NCBI RefSeq assembly: GCF_017329605.1
Contig: NZ_JAFMTY010000015.1
Span: 1 to 64,000 of the forward strand
Origin: Alicyclobacillus fructus
GTDB taxonomy: Bacteria; Bacillota; Bacilli; Alicyclobacillales; Alicyclobacillaceae
Direction: 5' to 3'
Length of the DNA stretch: 64,000 bases
A program made the position numbers and the translations under genes. The notes beneath the pieces were generated by a model. The model was given only the letters and a program-made list of their open reading frames with translations. It had not been told where the DNA came from and made no database searches. Positions 7,640 to 16,186 of the stretch are shown here, piece by piece (the stretch's first letter is position 1; each line of letters opens with the position of its first letter).

Positions 7640-8392
7640 TCATGCCATGGTCAGGCCGCCGGACACGCTCAGCGTCTGCCCGGTGATGTACGAGGCCTCG
7701 TCCGAGGCCAGGAACGCGACCGCGTTCGCGATGTCACTCGGTTCTGCCAGTCGCCGGAAGGGGATGGCCTTCTCCAGCGAGGCCGCCAGCTTCTCGTTTT
7801 GCGCCGCGATCTCCTGAAACAGCGGCGTGTTGGCCGGGCCCGGGCACACCACGTTCACGTTGACGCGATATCTTGCCATCTCGCGGGCGAGCGTCTTCGA
7901 AAATGCAATCACGCCGCCCTTCGCCGCCGAATACACCGCCTCGCCCGTGGAGCCCACGCGGGCCGCGTCGGAACCGATGTTCACCACCTTGCCGTACCCG
8001 CGCCCGATCATGTGCGGTAGCACCGCGTGGCACGTGTAGAGCACGCTCTTCAGGTTGATGGCGAGGATTTTCTCCCACGTCTCCTCTTGGCTGTCGAGAA
8101 AGAGCTCCATCCGGTCCCACCCGGCGTTGTTCACGAGCACGTCGATGCGCCCAAACGCGTCGACCACGGCCTGCACCATGACGTCGACCTCTGCCCTGCG
8201 CGTGACATCGGCTCGAATGGCAACAGATGAACGGCCCATGGCGCGCAGGCGATCGCTCGTGTCGCGGGCGCCCTCCAAGTCGAGATCGACCACCGCAACC
8301 AGCGCACACTCTTCCGCGAGCCGCTCGCAGATCGCCCGACCGATGCCGCGTGCCCCGCCCGTCACGATGGCGACTCGATCCTCAAGTCGCAT
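7640..8392 (-). CDS. badH: BadH-like 2-hydroxycyclohexanecarboxyl-CoA dehydrogenase (SDR)
   Basis: A 250-residue classical short-chain dehydrogenase. The NAD loop TGGARGIG is at 11-18, NNAG at 88-91, and the catalytic Ser141, Tyr154, Lys158 in NIGSDAARVGSTGEAVYSAAKGG are intact. NNAGWD, SDAARVGSTGEAVY, VVCPGPANTPLF and the C-terminal SVSGGLTM closely resemble Rhodopseudomonas BadH as I remember it. It would oxidise 2-hydroxy- to 2-ketocyclohexanecarboxyl-CoA with NAD, feeding the BadI-like hydrolase encoded just upstream. A general 3-oxoacyl reductase is the alternative, but neighbours and motifs favour BadH. Confidence 0.8.
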   Translation of the reverse strand: MRLEDRVAIVTGGARGIGRAICERLAEECALVAVVDLDLEGARDTSDRLRAMGRSSVAIRADVTRRAEVDVMVQAVVDAFGRIDVLVNNAGWDRMELFLDSQEETWEKILAINLKSVLYTCHAVLPHMIGRGYGKVVNIGSDAARVGSTGEAVYSAAKGGVIAFSKTLAREMARYRVNVNVVCPGPANTPLFQEIAAQNEKLAASLEKAIPFRRLAEPSDIANAVAFLASDEASYITGQTLSVSGGLTMA

Positions 8393-8433
8393 ACCACTTC
8401 CCCCTTGCTCCGCCCGTCTGCCGTCAGGTGCGA

Positions 8434-9243
8434 TCAGCGATGGCGAAACTTTCGAAAGTCGGGCTTGCGCTTTTCCTTGAAGGCCTGAAGGCCCTCGAGA
8501 GCCTCCTCCGAACGGTAGTACATGGCGAGAGAAGCCATCGAAAGGCGCGTGATTCCGTCGATGTTCGCCGAATCGGCGTTAAACGAGTACTTCAGAAACT
8601 TGAGCGCCGTCGGACTCTTGTCGAGGATTTTCTGGCACCACACTTCGACCTCTTGCATCAGTTGAATGTGTGGGACCACCTTGTTGACGAGGCCCATCTC
8701 AAGCGCTTCCTCGGCCGTATACTGCTCGCACAGGAACCAGAGCTCCCGCGCCTTCTTCTCGCCCACGACGCGGGCGAGATAAGCGCTTCCGTAGCCTGCG
8801 TCGAAGCTGCCTACCTTCGGCCCCACCTGGCCGAATTTCGCACGATCGGACGCGATCGTCAGATCGCAGAGGACGTGCAATACGTGTCCGCCGCCTATGG
8901 CGTAGCCGTTCACAGCTGCGATCACGGGCTTGGGGATGTTGCGGATGAGCCCGTGAAGCGTCTCGATCTCAAGCCCGATCCCCTCCTCCAGGCCGCCGCC
9001 TGTGCCCGTGTAGCCCTCGCTGTCGCGATCCTTCTGATCGCCACCCGTGCAAAACGCGCGATCGCCCGCGCCCGTCAGCACCACGACGCCAACCGTCTGG
9101 TCGTCCCATGCGTCCCGGAAGGCGTCGATCATCTCGCGCACCGTGAGCGATCGAAATGCGTTCAACACCTCCGGCCTGTTGATGGTGATCTTCGCGATCC
9201 CGTCTCGCTTCTCATAGAGAATGTCCCGGTACGACACCCCCAT
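8434..9243 (-). CDS. badI: BadI-like 2-ketocyclohexanecarboxyl-CoA hydrolase (crotonase fold)
   Basis: 269 residues from the ATG at 9243 (GAAGGGGG upstream). Crotonase-family motifs: [32 protein letters not shown] (oxyanion hole), [13 protein letters not shown] and the C-terminal [10 protein letters not shown]. This subgroup holds MenB (naphthoate synthase) and BadI, which opens the 2-ketocyclohexane ring to pimelyl-CoA. The C-terminal KRKPDFRK and the CoA ligase, BadH and acyl-CoA dehydrogenase neighbours favour BadI; no other menaquinone genes are nearby. It lies 8 bp after the acyl-CoA dehydrogenase, so translational coupling is likely. MenB-type activity is the main alternative. Confidence 0.75.
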   Translation of the reverse strand: MGVSYRDILYEKRDGIAKITINRPEVLNAFRSLTVREMIDAFRDAWDDQTVGVVVLTGAGDRAFCTGGDQKDRDSEGYTGTGGGLEEGIGLEIETLHGLIRNIPKPVIAAVNGYAIGGGHVLHVLCDLTIASDRAKFGQVGPKVGSFDAGYGSAYLARVVGEKKARELWFLCEQYTAEEALEMGLVNKVVPHIQLMQEVEVWCQKILDKSPTALKFLKYSFNADSANIDGITRLSMASLAMYYRSEEALEGLQAFKEKRKPDFRKFRHR

Positions 9244-9251
9244 CGCCCCCT

Positions 9252-10403
9252 TCAACGTGGTTTGTACGGCTTGCCCAGCCATTCGCGAGCGATCACGATC
9301 TTCTGCGTCTGCGCGGTCCCATCGCCGATCTCCAGGCCGATCACGTCTCTCAGGCGTTGCTCGAGTGGCAGATCCTTCGTGTAGCCGTAATGTCCATGGA
9401 GCAGGATGCTCTCGTGGATGGCCTGCGCTGCCACTTGAGGACCGAGCCACTTGCACATGGAAGCCTCTTTCGTGTGCGGCAAGCCGCGATCGCGCAACCA
9501 CAGCGCCCGGTAGCTGAACCAGCGAATCATCTCAAGTTTCGTGTAATATTCCACCAGCGGGAACGCAACGCCCTGAAACTGTGCGAGTGGCCGGCCGAAG
9601 GCATGCCTGCGCTTAACGTGCTCCGCCGTTTCGTCCAGGGACTGCATGGCCGCGCCGAGGCACTGCAGGCAGATGAGGACGCGGCTGAGATCGAAGCCCT
9701 TCATGAGCTGGTAGAACGCCCGATTTTCCTCGCCGATGCGGTAGTCGGTCGCGACCTCAACGTGATCGAAAAACACCGATCCGCGCCCAATGGCGACGTT
9801 GCCCATGTCCTTATAGCGGTGAACCTCGACGCCGGGCGTTTCCCGCGGCACTAGAAAGGCGCTTACACCGCGCGCGCCAGCGTCAGCCTGCGTCTTGGCG
9901 AAGACGACAAAGGCATCGGCCACCGATGCAAGCGAGATGCCGGACTTCTCGCCGGTAATGATATATCGATCGCCATCTCGCACCGCGCGCGCAGCTAGAT
10001 TCGCGACATCTGACCCAGCACCAGGTTCCGTGATCGCAATCGCGACGAGGCGCTCGCCAGACGCCATCGGTGCAAGCCATTCGCGCCTGACGGCGTCCGA
10101 TGCATGCGCTTCGAGCACTTCGGCGAGCAACGCGTTCAGCATGACCGCGTATGCCGCGTTGAAATCGCCGCGAGCAATTTCCTCCGCAGCGATCCCGGTC
10201 GTCACACAATCGGCCCCACTCCCGCCGTATTGCGGTGACACCCGGAGACCCGTGAGCCCGAGCCTCCCCATCTCCCGCCAGAGATGGCGCGGAAACGCGC
10301 CAGTCCGATCCCATTCGGCATAATGCGGAAGTAACTCTCGACGCGCAAATTCGCAAAGAACCGCCCGCAGTTGCTCCTGCTCCTCCGTGAACCGGAAGTC
10401 CAC
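9252..10403 (-). CDS. acyl-CoA dehydrogenase, probably cyclohexanecarboxyl-CoA dehydrogenase (AliB-like)
   Basis: 383 residues with the FAD-binding acyl-CoA dehydrogenase fold: [52 protein letters not shown] and [20 protein letters not shown] start at the GTG at 10403, 8 nt after GGGAGG; the GTG at 10412 overlaps the ribosome binding site. Near the C-terminus the usual catalytic Glu of the xEGT motif is replaced by Asp ([10 protein letters not shown]). As first gene of the cassette it would desaturate cyclohexanecarboxyl-CoA to the 1-ene. The hydratase that should follow (BadK type) is not encoded here. The promoter was not identified; a direct repeat AGTAAGG-N9-AGTAAGG lies about 75-100 bp upstream. 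Confidence 0.8.
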   Translation of the reverse strand: MDFRFTEEQEQLRAVLCEFARRELLPHYAEWDRTGAFPRHLWREMGRLGLTGLRVSPQYGGSGADCVTTGIAAEEIARGDFNAAYAVMLNALLAEVLEAHASDAVRREWLAPMASGERLVAIAITEPGAGSDVANLAARAVRDGDRYIITGEKSGISLASVADAFVVFAKTQADAGARGVSAFLVPRETPGVEVHRYKDMGNVAIGRGSVFFDHVEVATDYRIGEENRAFYQLMKGFDLSRVLICLQCLGAAMQSLDETAEHVKRRHAFGRPLAQFQGVAFPLVEYYTKLEMIRWFSYRALWLRDRGLPHTKEASMCKWLGPQVAAQAIHESILLHGHYGYTKDLPLEQRLRDVIGLEIGDGTAQTQKIVIAREWLGKPYKPR

Positions 10404-10521
10404 TCCTGGCACCTCCCTTCGAGTAGATGCCGGTTTGATGAAGAAGAGACTTGCGTTGTCGCAGCTATGGAGAGCGTCAAGAGCCTTACTACCTCATTTC
10501 CTTACTTATTATTTTCCAAAT

Positions 10522-10710
10522 TTAAATATGATTCAGGTCGATCTCGTCCCGCGTCACGCGCCATCTCTGCCGCAATCGGTAGTGCGTGAGGACGTGATCG
10601 TTATCCGAGCGCCACAGGCCGAGATGGAGGCCGGAAACAGATGCGTGTGCATATCGATGGCACGACTGGCTGGCGGCGGCGCGCACCCACGCGGCGATGG
10701 AATGTTCCAT
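10522..10710 (-). CDS. small hypothetical protein, 62 residues
   Basis: ATG at 10710 with AGGTG 6 nt upstream; stop at 10522 in an AT-rich stretch. The protein is basic with a His/Arg-rich second half (HVLTHYRLRQRWRV). No membrane segment, signal peptide or known domain is seen. It stands alone between the ATP-grasp gene and the ring-degradation cassette on the same strand. It could be a chance open frame in GC-rich DNA. Confidence 0.3.
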   Translation of the reverse strand: MEHSIAAWVRAAASQSCHRYAHASVSGLHLGLWRSDNDHVLTHYRLRQRWRVTRDEIDLNHI

Positions 10711-10762
10711 GGGCACACCTCATGGCTCGAATCGTACCGCGTCCTCTCGCCGTGACAGAGCC

Positions 10763-11947
10763 TCAGCGGTGCGCAAGCCAGTGCGCGAAGCCCGCCTGGC
10801 AGGCGGCCAGCTTTTCCAGCATCGGCCGATCGAGGAGGGAGCGGGCGGGTTTGGGATTCATCTCGATCATCCAGACGTGCCCGTCCTCCTCCACGGCCAT
10901 GTCGAAGCCGACGAGTCCGACGGTTTCATACCGGCGGGACAACGCCTCGGCGATGGACTTGGCGGCGCGGACGAGATCGCCGACCGGCACCTCCTTGCCT
11001 TCCCGCTTCGCCGCGGACTCCAGTTTCTCTAGCGTCCACCGCTCGCCTCCCGCGATGATGTTCGTCACCACGCCGTCGGGCGCGGCCATCTTTGGGACAA
11101 TGCCAATCAGTTGCCATTCGCCTTGATGATCCCGGTGCAGGACCACGCGAAAATCGACCCTTCGCCCGTTGACGCGAAACAGGCGGAGCCCTCGTTGCAC
11201 CAAATACCGCCCGCGCAAAGACTGGACGAAGTCGGCGAGGCGACGGCGATCCACCACCCGCTCCCACGCCCTGACCCGTCCGCCTCGGCGGTCCGCGCGC
11301 ATCCTCACGCGGCCGTCCGCCAGAAGCTCGAGACGGTGCACGTTGACACCCCCGTATCCGCCGCTCGGCTTCACATAGACGATCCGCCAACGTTCGAGCG
11401 CCCGCCAAAGCGCGTCAGCGGTCGTCAGCATCTCGGTCTCGGGCACGAGGTGGTGGAGCTGTGCCCGGCGGAGGAAACCGACCATCTGCCATTTGCCCGG
11501 AAGCATGGGATTGAAAAGCGGCACGCCGCGGCGGCGCGCCTGCGCCCTGAGTGCCGCGCTGTAGCCCTTGACCGCCAGGTGGACGTAGACGTTCTCATAA
11601 ATGACGTCAGGAAACCGGAGCGACGCAGGCTCCCAGTCGCCGTCCGGTCGGTTTGAATCGACAGGTACATACGCCGAAATTCGCGACCACTCCGCCTGCC
11701 GTCCCGGATCAAACAGACAAACGCGCATGCCGTGGCGCCTGGCCGCCCGCGCGATCCGGCGATAATGCACGCCGGGGCGCCACCTGCGGCGGCCGTCTCG
11801 CGGAACCGCGGTCGAGGCGATGCCGAGCCACAAGCCGTCTGGATAGTCCGCCACGCAAATCCCCTCGCATTCAATCCATGGTATGCGAGAGGCCCCGATT
11901 CGCGCGAAAAACGCGACCGCTTGGGCGCGATCGCGTTTTTCGATCAT
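10763..11947 (-). CDS. YheC/YheD-family ATP-grasp protein (spore-associated)
   Basis: 394 residues. The C-terminal ATP-grasp domain shows [41 protein letters not shown]-like [10 protein letters not shown] and the metal-binding end [22 protein letters not shown]. The N-terminal half carries [11 protein letters not shown], seen in endospore coat-associated YheC/D proteins. The substrate ligated is unknown for the family. ATG at 11947 overlaps the queF stop by 4 nt (ATGA), so the two genes are co-transcribed and probably translationally coupled. Role in spores is inferred from the family. Confidence 0.85.
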   Translation of the reverse strand: MIEKRDRAQAVAFFARIGASRIPWIECEGICVADYPDGLWLGIASTAVPRDGRRRWRPGVHYRRIARAARRHGMRVCLFDPGRQAEWSRISAYVPVDSNRPDGDWEPASLRFPDVIYENVYVHLAVKGYSAALRAQARRRGVPLFNPMLPGKWQMVGFLRRAQLHHLVPETEMLTTADALWRALERWRIVYVKPSGGYGGVNVHRLELLADGRVRMRADRRGGRVRAWERVVDRRRLADFVQSLRGRYLVQRGLRLFRVNGRRVDFRVVLHRDHQGEWQLIGIVPKMAAPDGVVTNIIAGGERWTLEKLESAAKREGKEVPVGDLVRAAKSIAEALSRRYETVGLVGFDMAVEEDGHVWMIEMNPKPARSLLDRPMLEKLAACQAGFAHWLAHR

Positions 11948-12297
11948 TTGCGGTATTCTACGGTCACCTTGGTGTGAATCCCGCCGCGAATGGTGAAATC
12001 GCCGACCACCTTGGCGTAATGCGGCTCCGCGGCGGCCACGAAGTCGTTCAGAATGCGGTTGACGCAGTCCTCGTGGTAGCTGGCCTCGTTGCGGTAGCTC
12101 CAGAGGTACAGCTTCAGCGATTTGAGCTCCACGAGTTTCTGATCCGGCTCATACTGAATGTAAATCGTCGCGAAGTCCGGCTGACCCGTCATGGGGCACA
12201 GCGTCGTGAACTCCTGCGTCTCCATTTCGACCGTGTATCGGCGATCCGGATGGGGATTCGGCACGGTCACAAGCGTCTTCGAAGGCTGGTTCAACAT
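11944..12297 (-). CDS. queF: NADPH-dependent 7-cyano-7-deazaguanine reductase
   Basis: 117 residues, the short unimodal QueF type. It reduces preQ0 to preQ1 in queuosine biosynthesis. Catalytic Cys34 and Asp41 are in [21 protein letters not shown]-like context; the substrate motif ESLKLYL is present as [18 protein letters not shown] at 12297 follows GGGGTGAG. The gene is divergent from rsmF (66 bp apart) and coupled to the downstream ATP-grasp gene. No preQ1 riboswitch fits in the short leader. Confidence 0.95.
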   Translation of the reverse strand: MLNQPSKTLVTVPNPHPDRRYTVEMETQEFTTLCPMTGQPDFATIYIQYEPDQKLVELKSLKLYLWSYRNEASYHEDCVNRILNDFVAAAEPHYAKVVGDFTIRGGIHTKVTVEYRK

Positions 12298-12363
12298 GGA
12301 GATCTCACCCCTTTGGCATTCTACCGTTCGAACCTTAGGCGGACAAGCGAGGAGGCACAACGG

Positions 12364-13809
12364 GTGCGTTTTCCACCTGAAATTCCCGCAGCATTTGCAG
12401 CGCAAATGACACATTGGCTTGGCGCCGAAGCGGACCACCTGCTGTCCGCGCTTTCCGGCAGGCCGTGGCGCGGTCTGCGCTATGCCGCGGTCGCGAAGCC
12501 GAACGGCTCGTTGCCCGCGAGCCTTGCGCCGTTCCTGCGCGATCGCGTCCCGTGGACGGAGGACGGCTTCTACCTCGCCCAAGGCCCGTCGCTGGGGTAT
12601 ACCGTGCTTCACCAGGCCGGCGCATTCTACCTGCAGGATCCGTCCGCGATGGCGGTGGCGGTGGCGCTCGATCCGAGGCCGGGAGAGCGGATCCTCGATC
12701 TCTGTGCCGCGCCTGGCGGCAAGACGACGTACGCGGCACTCTTGGCCGCGCGCCGCGGCGGCGCACAGATGGTGGCCAACGACATTCACCGCGATCGCGT
12801 CCTCGCCCTCGCCGAGAACGCGGAGCGAGTCGGCGCGCCGTGCGCCATCACGAACGAATCGCCCTCCCAGCTCGCGGAGGCGTGGCCGCAGGCTTTCGAC
12901 GCCATCATCGTGGACGCGCCCTGCTCCGGTGAAGGCATGTTTCGCAAGGATCCGGCCGTGCGCGCGGAGTGGAGGCCAGATGCCCCGGAACGGTTTCAGG
13001 CGCTGCAAAAGGACATCCTGACGCATGCCCTGAACATGCTCAAGCCGGGAGGCCGGCTGGTGTATTCGACTTGCACGCTGAACCCGCTGGAAAATGAGCA
13101 GGTGGTGTTATGGCTTCTCGATCATTTTCCCGTCGAGCTGGAGCCGTTGCCGGAATGGCCCGAATGGCAACCGGCCCGCGCCGATTGGGCGGCGGATCGA
13201 CCGGAACTCCGGCGCGCGAGGAGACTGTGGCCCCATCTGGGCCGAGGCGAGGGACACTTTGTGGCGCGACTTCGACTGTGCGAACCCGTGTCTGACCAAC
13301 CCCGCAGACGATCCAAGAGCTCGGCGCACCCGGGCGCGAACAAGGCGTGGGAAGCGTGGCTCGAGTCGTTCGTGACGGCCATTCCGGCCTCTTGGCGCCG
13401 GACGACCGGGAACAAAAACGTCGTGTTCGCCGACGTGCTGGGCGATCTCGCCGCACCCGGCCTGCGCGTCCTTCGGCCCGGCCCGCCGCTCGCCGAGCGA
13501 AAGGGGCGGGTGTATGTGCCGCACCACGCGGCGTCCCGGCTGATTCCGCCTGGTGGTTTCCGCGCGACGGTCGAGATCGACGAGGAGACCGCCATCCGTT
13601 ACCTTGCGGGCGAACCTCTCGCCGCGCCCGGGGATGTGAGCGAGGAGACAGCCTTCTGCGCCGTGGCACACGAGGGATTTCACCTCGGCTTCGCGAAACG
13701 TGCGCCGGGGCGGCTCAACAACCTTTACCCGAGGGGCCTTCGCTCCACGCGCATCGAATCACTCGCGGCGCTTGCGGAGGAAGTTGCCGCATCTTCGTCG
13801 TATACGTAA
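12364..13809 (+). CDS. 16S rRNA m5C methyltransferase, RsmF type
   Basis: 481 residues from GTG at 12364 (GGAGG 8 nt upstream). The SAM domain shows [23 protein letters not shown], the [10 protein letters not shown] motif with Cys187, and the catalytic Cys237 in [12 protein letters not shown]. The C-terminal 180 residues form the RNA-binding part ([28 protein letters not shown]) of the RsmF subgroup. The last 85 bp overlap the convergent dehydrogenase gene. An open frame extends upstream to 11653 but is antisense to queF and not coding. Confidence 0.9.
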   Translation: MRFPPEIPAAFAAQMTHWLGAEADHLLSALSGRPWRGLRYAAVAKPNGSLPASLAPFLRDRVPWTEDGFYLAQGPSLGYTVLHQAGAFYLQDPSAMAVAVALDPRPGERILDLCAAPGGKTTYAALLAARRGGAQMVANDIHRDRVLALAENAERVGAPCAITNESPSQLAEAWPQAFDAIIVDAPCSGEGMFRKDPAVRAEWRPDAPERFQALQKDILTHALNMLKPGGRLVYSTCTLNPLENEQVVLWLLDHFPVELEPLPEWPEWQPARADWAADRPELRRARRLWPHLGRGEGHFVARLRLCEPVSDQPRRRSKSSAHPGANKAWEAWLESFVTAIPASWRRTTGNKNVVFADVLGDLAAPGLRVLRPGPPLAERKGRVYVPHHAASRLIPPGGFRATVEIDEETAIRYLAGEPLAAPGDVSEETAFCAVAHEGFHLGFAKRAPGRLNNLYPRGLRSTRIESLAALAEEVAASSSYT

Positions 13810-14645
13810 AACCCCTCTCCGCTCTTGCGGCCGAGCTTGCCCGCGCGGACCATCTGGCGCAGGAGGCGAGGCGGGAGATAGCGGCTGTCTCCCGTCTCAC
13901 GCGCGAGTTTTTCGCTGATGGCCAGGACGTGATCGAGCCCCATGCGGTCGGCCAGTTGCAAGGGACCGACGGGATGTTGAAGCGCGAGGCGCATCGCTTC
14001 GTCGATATCGCTCGCGGCGGCGACACCCTCTTGCAGCGCGCGAATGCCCTCGTGAATGAACGGGATGAGAAGCCGCTGCACGAGAAACGGCGGCACGTCG
14101 ATGGTCTGAATGGGCGTGAGCCCGGCGCGCTTGCAGAACCTAAGCGCGAGATCATGCGCCTCCTCGCATGTCACATACCCCCGCACCACCTCGACCACCC
14201 TCGACGAGGTGGGCGGCTGGGGAAAATGCAAGCCCAAAAACCACTCCGGCCGGGACGTCGCACCCGACAGTTCCGTGATGGAGAATGTGGAGGTGGTGGT
14301 CGCCAACACGGCTTGACTCGGGGCAAATCGGTCAACCTCGCGCCACAAGGCGACCTTGGCCCCAAAATCCTCGGGAATCGCCTCGACGACGAGATCGACC
14401 TCGCAGGCAGCTTCAAGCCGTGACACAGTGCGGATGCGCCGCAGAACCTCCTCCATCTCGCCCGGCGTCAATCCGTAGTGCCGCGAACGCGCCGCCAGCC
14501 TCTGACCCATGTGGAGGAGCGAGCGCTCGAGCACGTCTTCGTTTGTGTCGTACAAATGCACGCGCATGCCGCCCAACGCGGCCGCCATGGCGACGCCGCG
14601 GCCGATGAAACCCGCGCCAATGACTCCGACGGATTGAACGTCCAC
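13725..14645 (-). CDS. 3-hydroxyacyl-CoA dehydrogenase (3-hydroxybutyryl-CoA type)
   Basis: 306 residues. NAD loop GVIGAGFIGRGVA at the start, EAIPEDFGAKVALWREVD, LATTTSTFSITEL, GLHFPQPP, and the C-terminal DEAMRLALQHPVGPLQLADRMGLD and [16 protein letters not shown] match the family. GTG at 14645 is preceded by GGAGGAAGG. After FYVYDE there is an extra tail of about 25 residues rich in Ala/Ser and Arg that overlaps the end of rsmF by 85 bp. The enzyme would oxidise L-3-hydroxyacyl-CoA and could serve beta-oxidation downstream of ring opening, but it is not linked to that operon. Confidence 0.9.
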   Translation of the reverse strand: MDVQSVGVIGAGFIGRGVAMAAALGGMRVHLYDTNEDVLERSLLHMGQRLAARSRHYGLTPGEMEEVLRRIRTVSRLEAACEVDLVVEAIPEDFGAKVALWREVDRFAPSQAVLATTTSTFSITELSGATSRPEWFLGLHFPQPPTSSRVVEVVRGYVTCEEAHDLALRFCKRAGLTPIQTIDVPPFLVQRLLIPFIHEGIRALQEGVAAASDIDEAMRLALQHPVGPLQLADRMGLDHVLAISEKLARETGDSRYLPPRLLRQMVRAGKLGRKSGEGFYVYDEDAATSSASAASDSMRVERRPLG

Positions 14646-14767
14646 CGACCTTCCTCCTTCCGCCCGCAGGTTCAGGCGGTTCCCTTCGATTGCATAGGAA
14701 GAGCGAGCAAATCGAACCCTGTAAAATGCTGAATCACGACCCATCCCCCTTGGGAGGAGGAGTCTGG

Positions 14768-14896
14768 ATGCGCGACAGCACCGGCTATCTCATCGCCGCG
14801 GCCTGCTTCGCCGCGTACCTCACCTGGCGGCTCTCGGACGGCCTCAGGCGATCGTTGAAACAGCGCGATCGGGCAAACGACGAGACCAAGCCCTAA
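14768..14896 (+). CDS. small single-pass membrane protein, 42 residues
   Basis: ATG at 14768 has a strong GGAGGAGGAG site 6-8 nt upstream. One transmembrane helix (GYLIAAACFAAYLTWRL) is followed by a basic, charged tail (RRSLKQRDRANDETKP). It lies between two minus-strand genes and its stop overlaps the end of the convergent SDR gene by 4 nt. Function unknown; the strong ribosome binding site is the main argument for translation. Confidence 0.55.
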   Translation: MRDSTGYLIAAACFAAYLTWRLSDGLRRSLKQRDRANDETKP

Positions 14897-15669
14897 GGCT
14901 CCGGCCTGCGCGGAAAGGAATCCTTGGCCACAATTTCGCGGGCGCCGGTCACCTCGAGGACAGTGCCATTGACCTCCTGGCTGTCTTCCCGCAAAAACCA
15001 CTCCACCGCGCGCGCTACGTCTTCTCCGACCGGCGGCCGCAATCCTTCTTCCGTGCGCACATCCTTGACCTCTTCGATCATCCGCATCTTGTCCTCGCCG
15101 CGGATATCGCCGGGACAGACCATGTTGGCCGTGATCCCGTATCCGCGCTCCTCGCGCGCGATGGACCGGGTGAGGGCCGCCAAACCGGACTTGGCCGCCG
15201 CGTATGCGGCGCGAAACCGCCATCCCCGCGCCTCGCCCGCGCCGTCGTAGCCCACGGTGACGAAGCGGCCAAACCGCTTCGCGCGCATGTCGTGGACGGT
15301 CGCCCGGTAGAGCCAGAAGAAGTTCGTGAGATTTCCGTCCATCATCCGGCTCCACATCTCGTCGTCGTAATCCGCAAGCGGCCTTCGCTCAAACACAAAT
15401 GGACCGAAATTGTGGACAACGGCGTCGATCCCGCCGAGAGCGTCTTTCGCCGCGGCCACGGCGGCCTGAATGGCATCGCGATCAAACAGATCGCAGTGAA
15501 TCGGCAGGACCCGGCGCCCGTCGCTTTCCACCTGCCGCGCGAGGGCCACCGCCTCCTGGTGGCTTCTTCCGTATGTAAACGCCACGTCCCAACCGGATTT
15601 CGCAAGTGTGCGCACCATGCTGTGGCCAAGCCCTTTTGCGCCGGACGTGATGAACACCACTTTCGCCAC
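14893..15669 (-). CDS. short-chain dehydrogenase with atypical active site
   Basis: 258 residues from GTG at 15669 (AAAGGAGG upstream). The nucleotide loop TSGAKGLG is at 8-15 and YAAAK supplies Tyr156 and Lys160. The catalytic Ser expected 13 residues before Tyr is Gly143 (TVGYDGAG), and the NNAG motif is HNFG. MVCPGDIRGED and the C-terminal EVNGTVLEVTGAREI resemble a FabG-like subgroup in Bacillales. It is followed upstream by the Trp-rich membrane protein gene. Substrate unknown; oxidoreductase activity is likely but the missing Ser leaves doubt. Confidence 0.85.
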   Translation of the reverse strand: MAKVVFITSGAKGLGHSMVRTLAKSGWDVAFTYGRSHQEAVALARQVESDGRRVLPIHCDLFDRDAIQAAVAAAKDALGGIDAVVHNFGPFVFERRPLADYDDEMWSRMMDGNLTNFFWLYRATVHDMRAKRFGRFVTVGYDGAGEARGWRFRAAYAAAKSGLAALTRSIAREERGYGITANMVCPGDIRGEDKMRMIEEVKDVRTEEGLRPPVGEDVARAVEWFLREDSQEVNGTVLEVTGAREIVAKDSFPRRPEP

Positions 15670-15709
15670 AGCCTGTCCTCCTTTCGAGCGTGAGGTGGGA
15701 GGGGAGCCC

Positions 15710-16009
15710 TCACCACCACCAGGGTCCCCACCACCAAAGTGCAAGCGCCAAAGCCACAGCCCATGGAATGAAAATCAGCGGCCAGAGCCACCACGCCGTC
15801 TCTGCGTCGAGCGATTGCGGCACTTGATCAAGCGTGCGCAGGTCTTCCTCGCCTGTGAATCCCGCAAGGCGCGCACCTGGACGATACGCGCGGAGATACA
15901 GGCCGCGATCGTCGACGTGATGGAGCACGCCGCGGTGCACGCCGCTGTGCGTATACACGACGACCGGCCTGCCGATGTAGTTTCTCGCGATAGAACGCAG
16001 GTCCGCCAT
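15710..16009 (-). CDS. small membrane protein with Trp-rich C-terminus
   Basis: 99 residues from ATG at 16009 (GGAGG 7 nt upstream). The first 50 residues form a compact beta-rich domain (YIGRPVVVYTHSGVHRGVL, DDRGLYLRAY) resembling an Sm/SH3-like barrel. A membrane helix follows (AWWLWPLIFIPWAVALALAL) and the protein ends in WWWGPWWW. I do not know the family. It precedes the SDR gene by 40 bp on the same strand, so the two may be co-transcribed. The region 16010-16186 upstream holds no gene. Confidence 0.65.
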   Translation of the reverse strand: MADLRSIARNYIGRPVVVYTHSGVHRGVLHHVDDRGLYLRAYRPGARLAGFTGEEDLRTLDQVPQSLDAETAWWLWPLIFIPWAVALALALWWWGPWWW

Positions 16010-16186
16010 CCTCCATCCCTCCTTTGCCGCGTTTGCTGTACCGTACGCAGCAAAGGAGCGCAAGGGATGGACGAAACGGAAGAGGCGGCACAGAAAGGCT
16101 CAAGCCCTGACCCAATTTCCACTCATTGTACGGGTTTTGCCCAGGCGAAGCCAGCCCTGTCCGACAGGCTGTGCGCCCCCGCCGCG

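Noticed and set aside
8434-9243. Naming the crotonase MenB
   Set aside because: Motifs fit both MenB and BadI, but the neighbours are ring-degradation enzymes and no menaquinone genes are near; kept as an alternative only.
12298-12363. preQ1 riboswitch upstream of queF
   Set aside because: The 66-bp divergent gap is too short and shows no preQ1 aptamer-like core.
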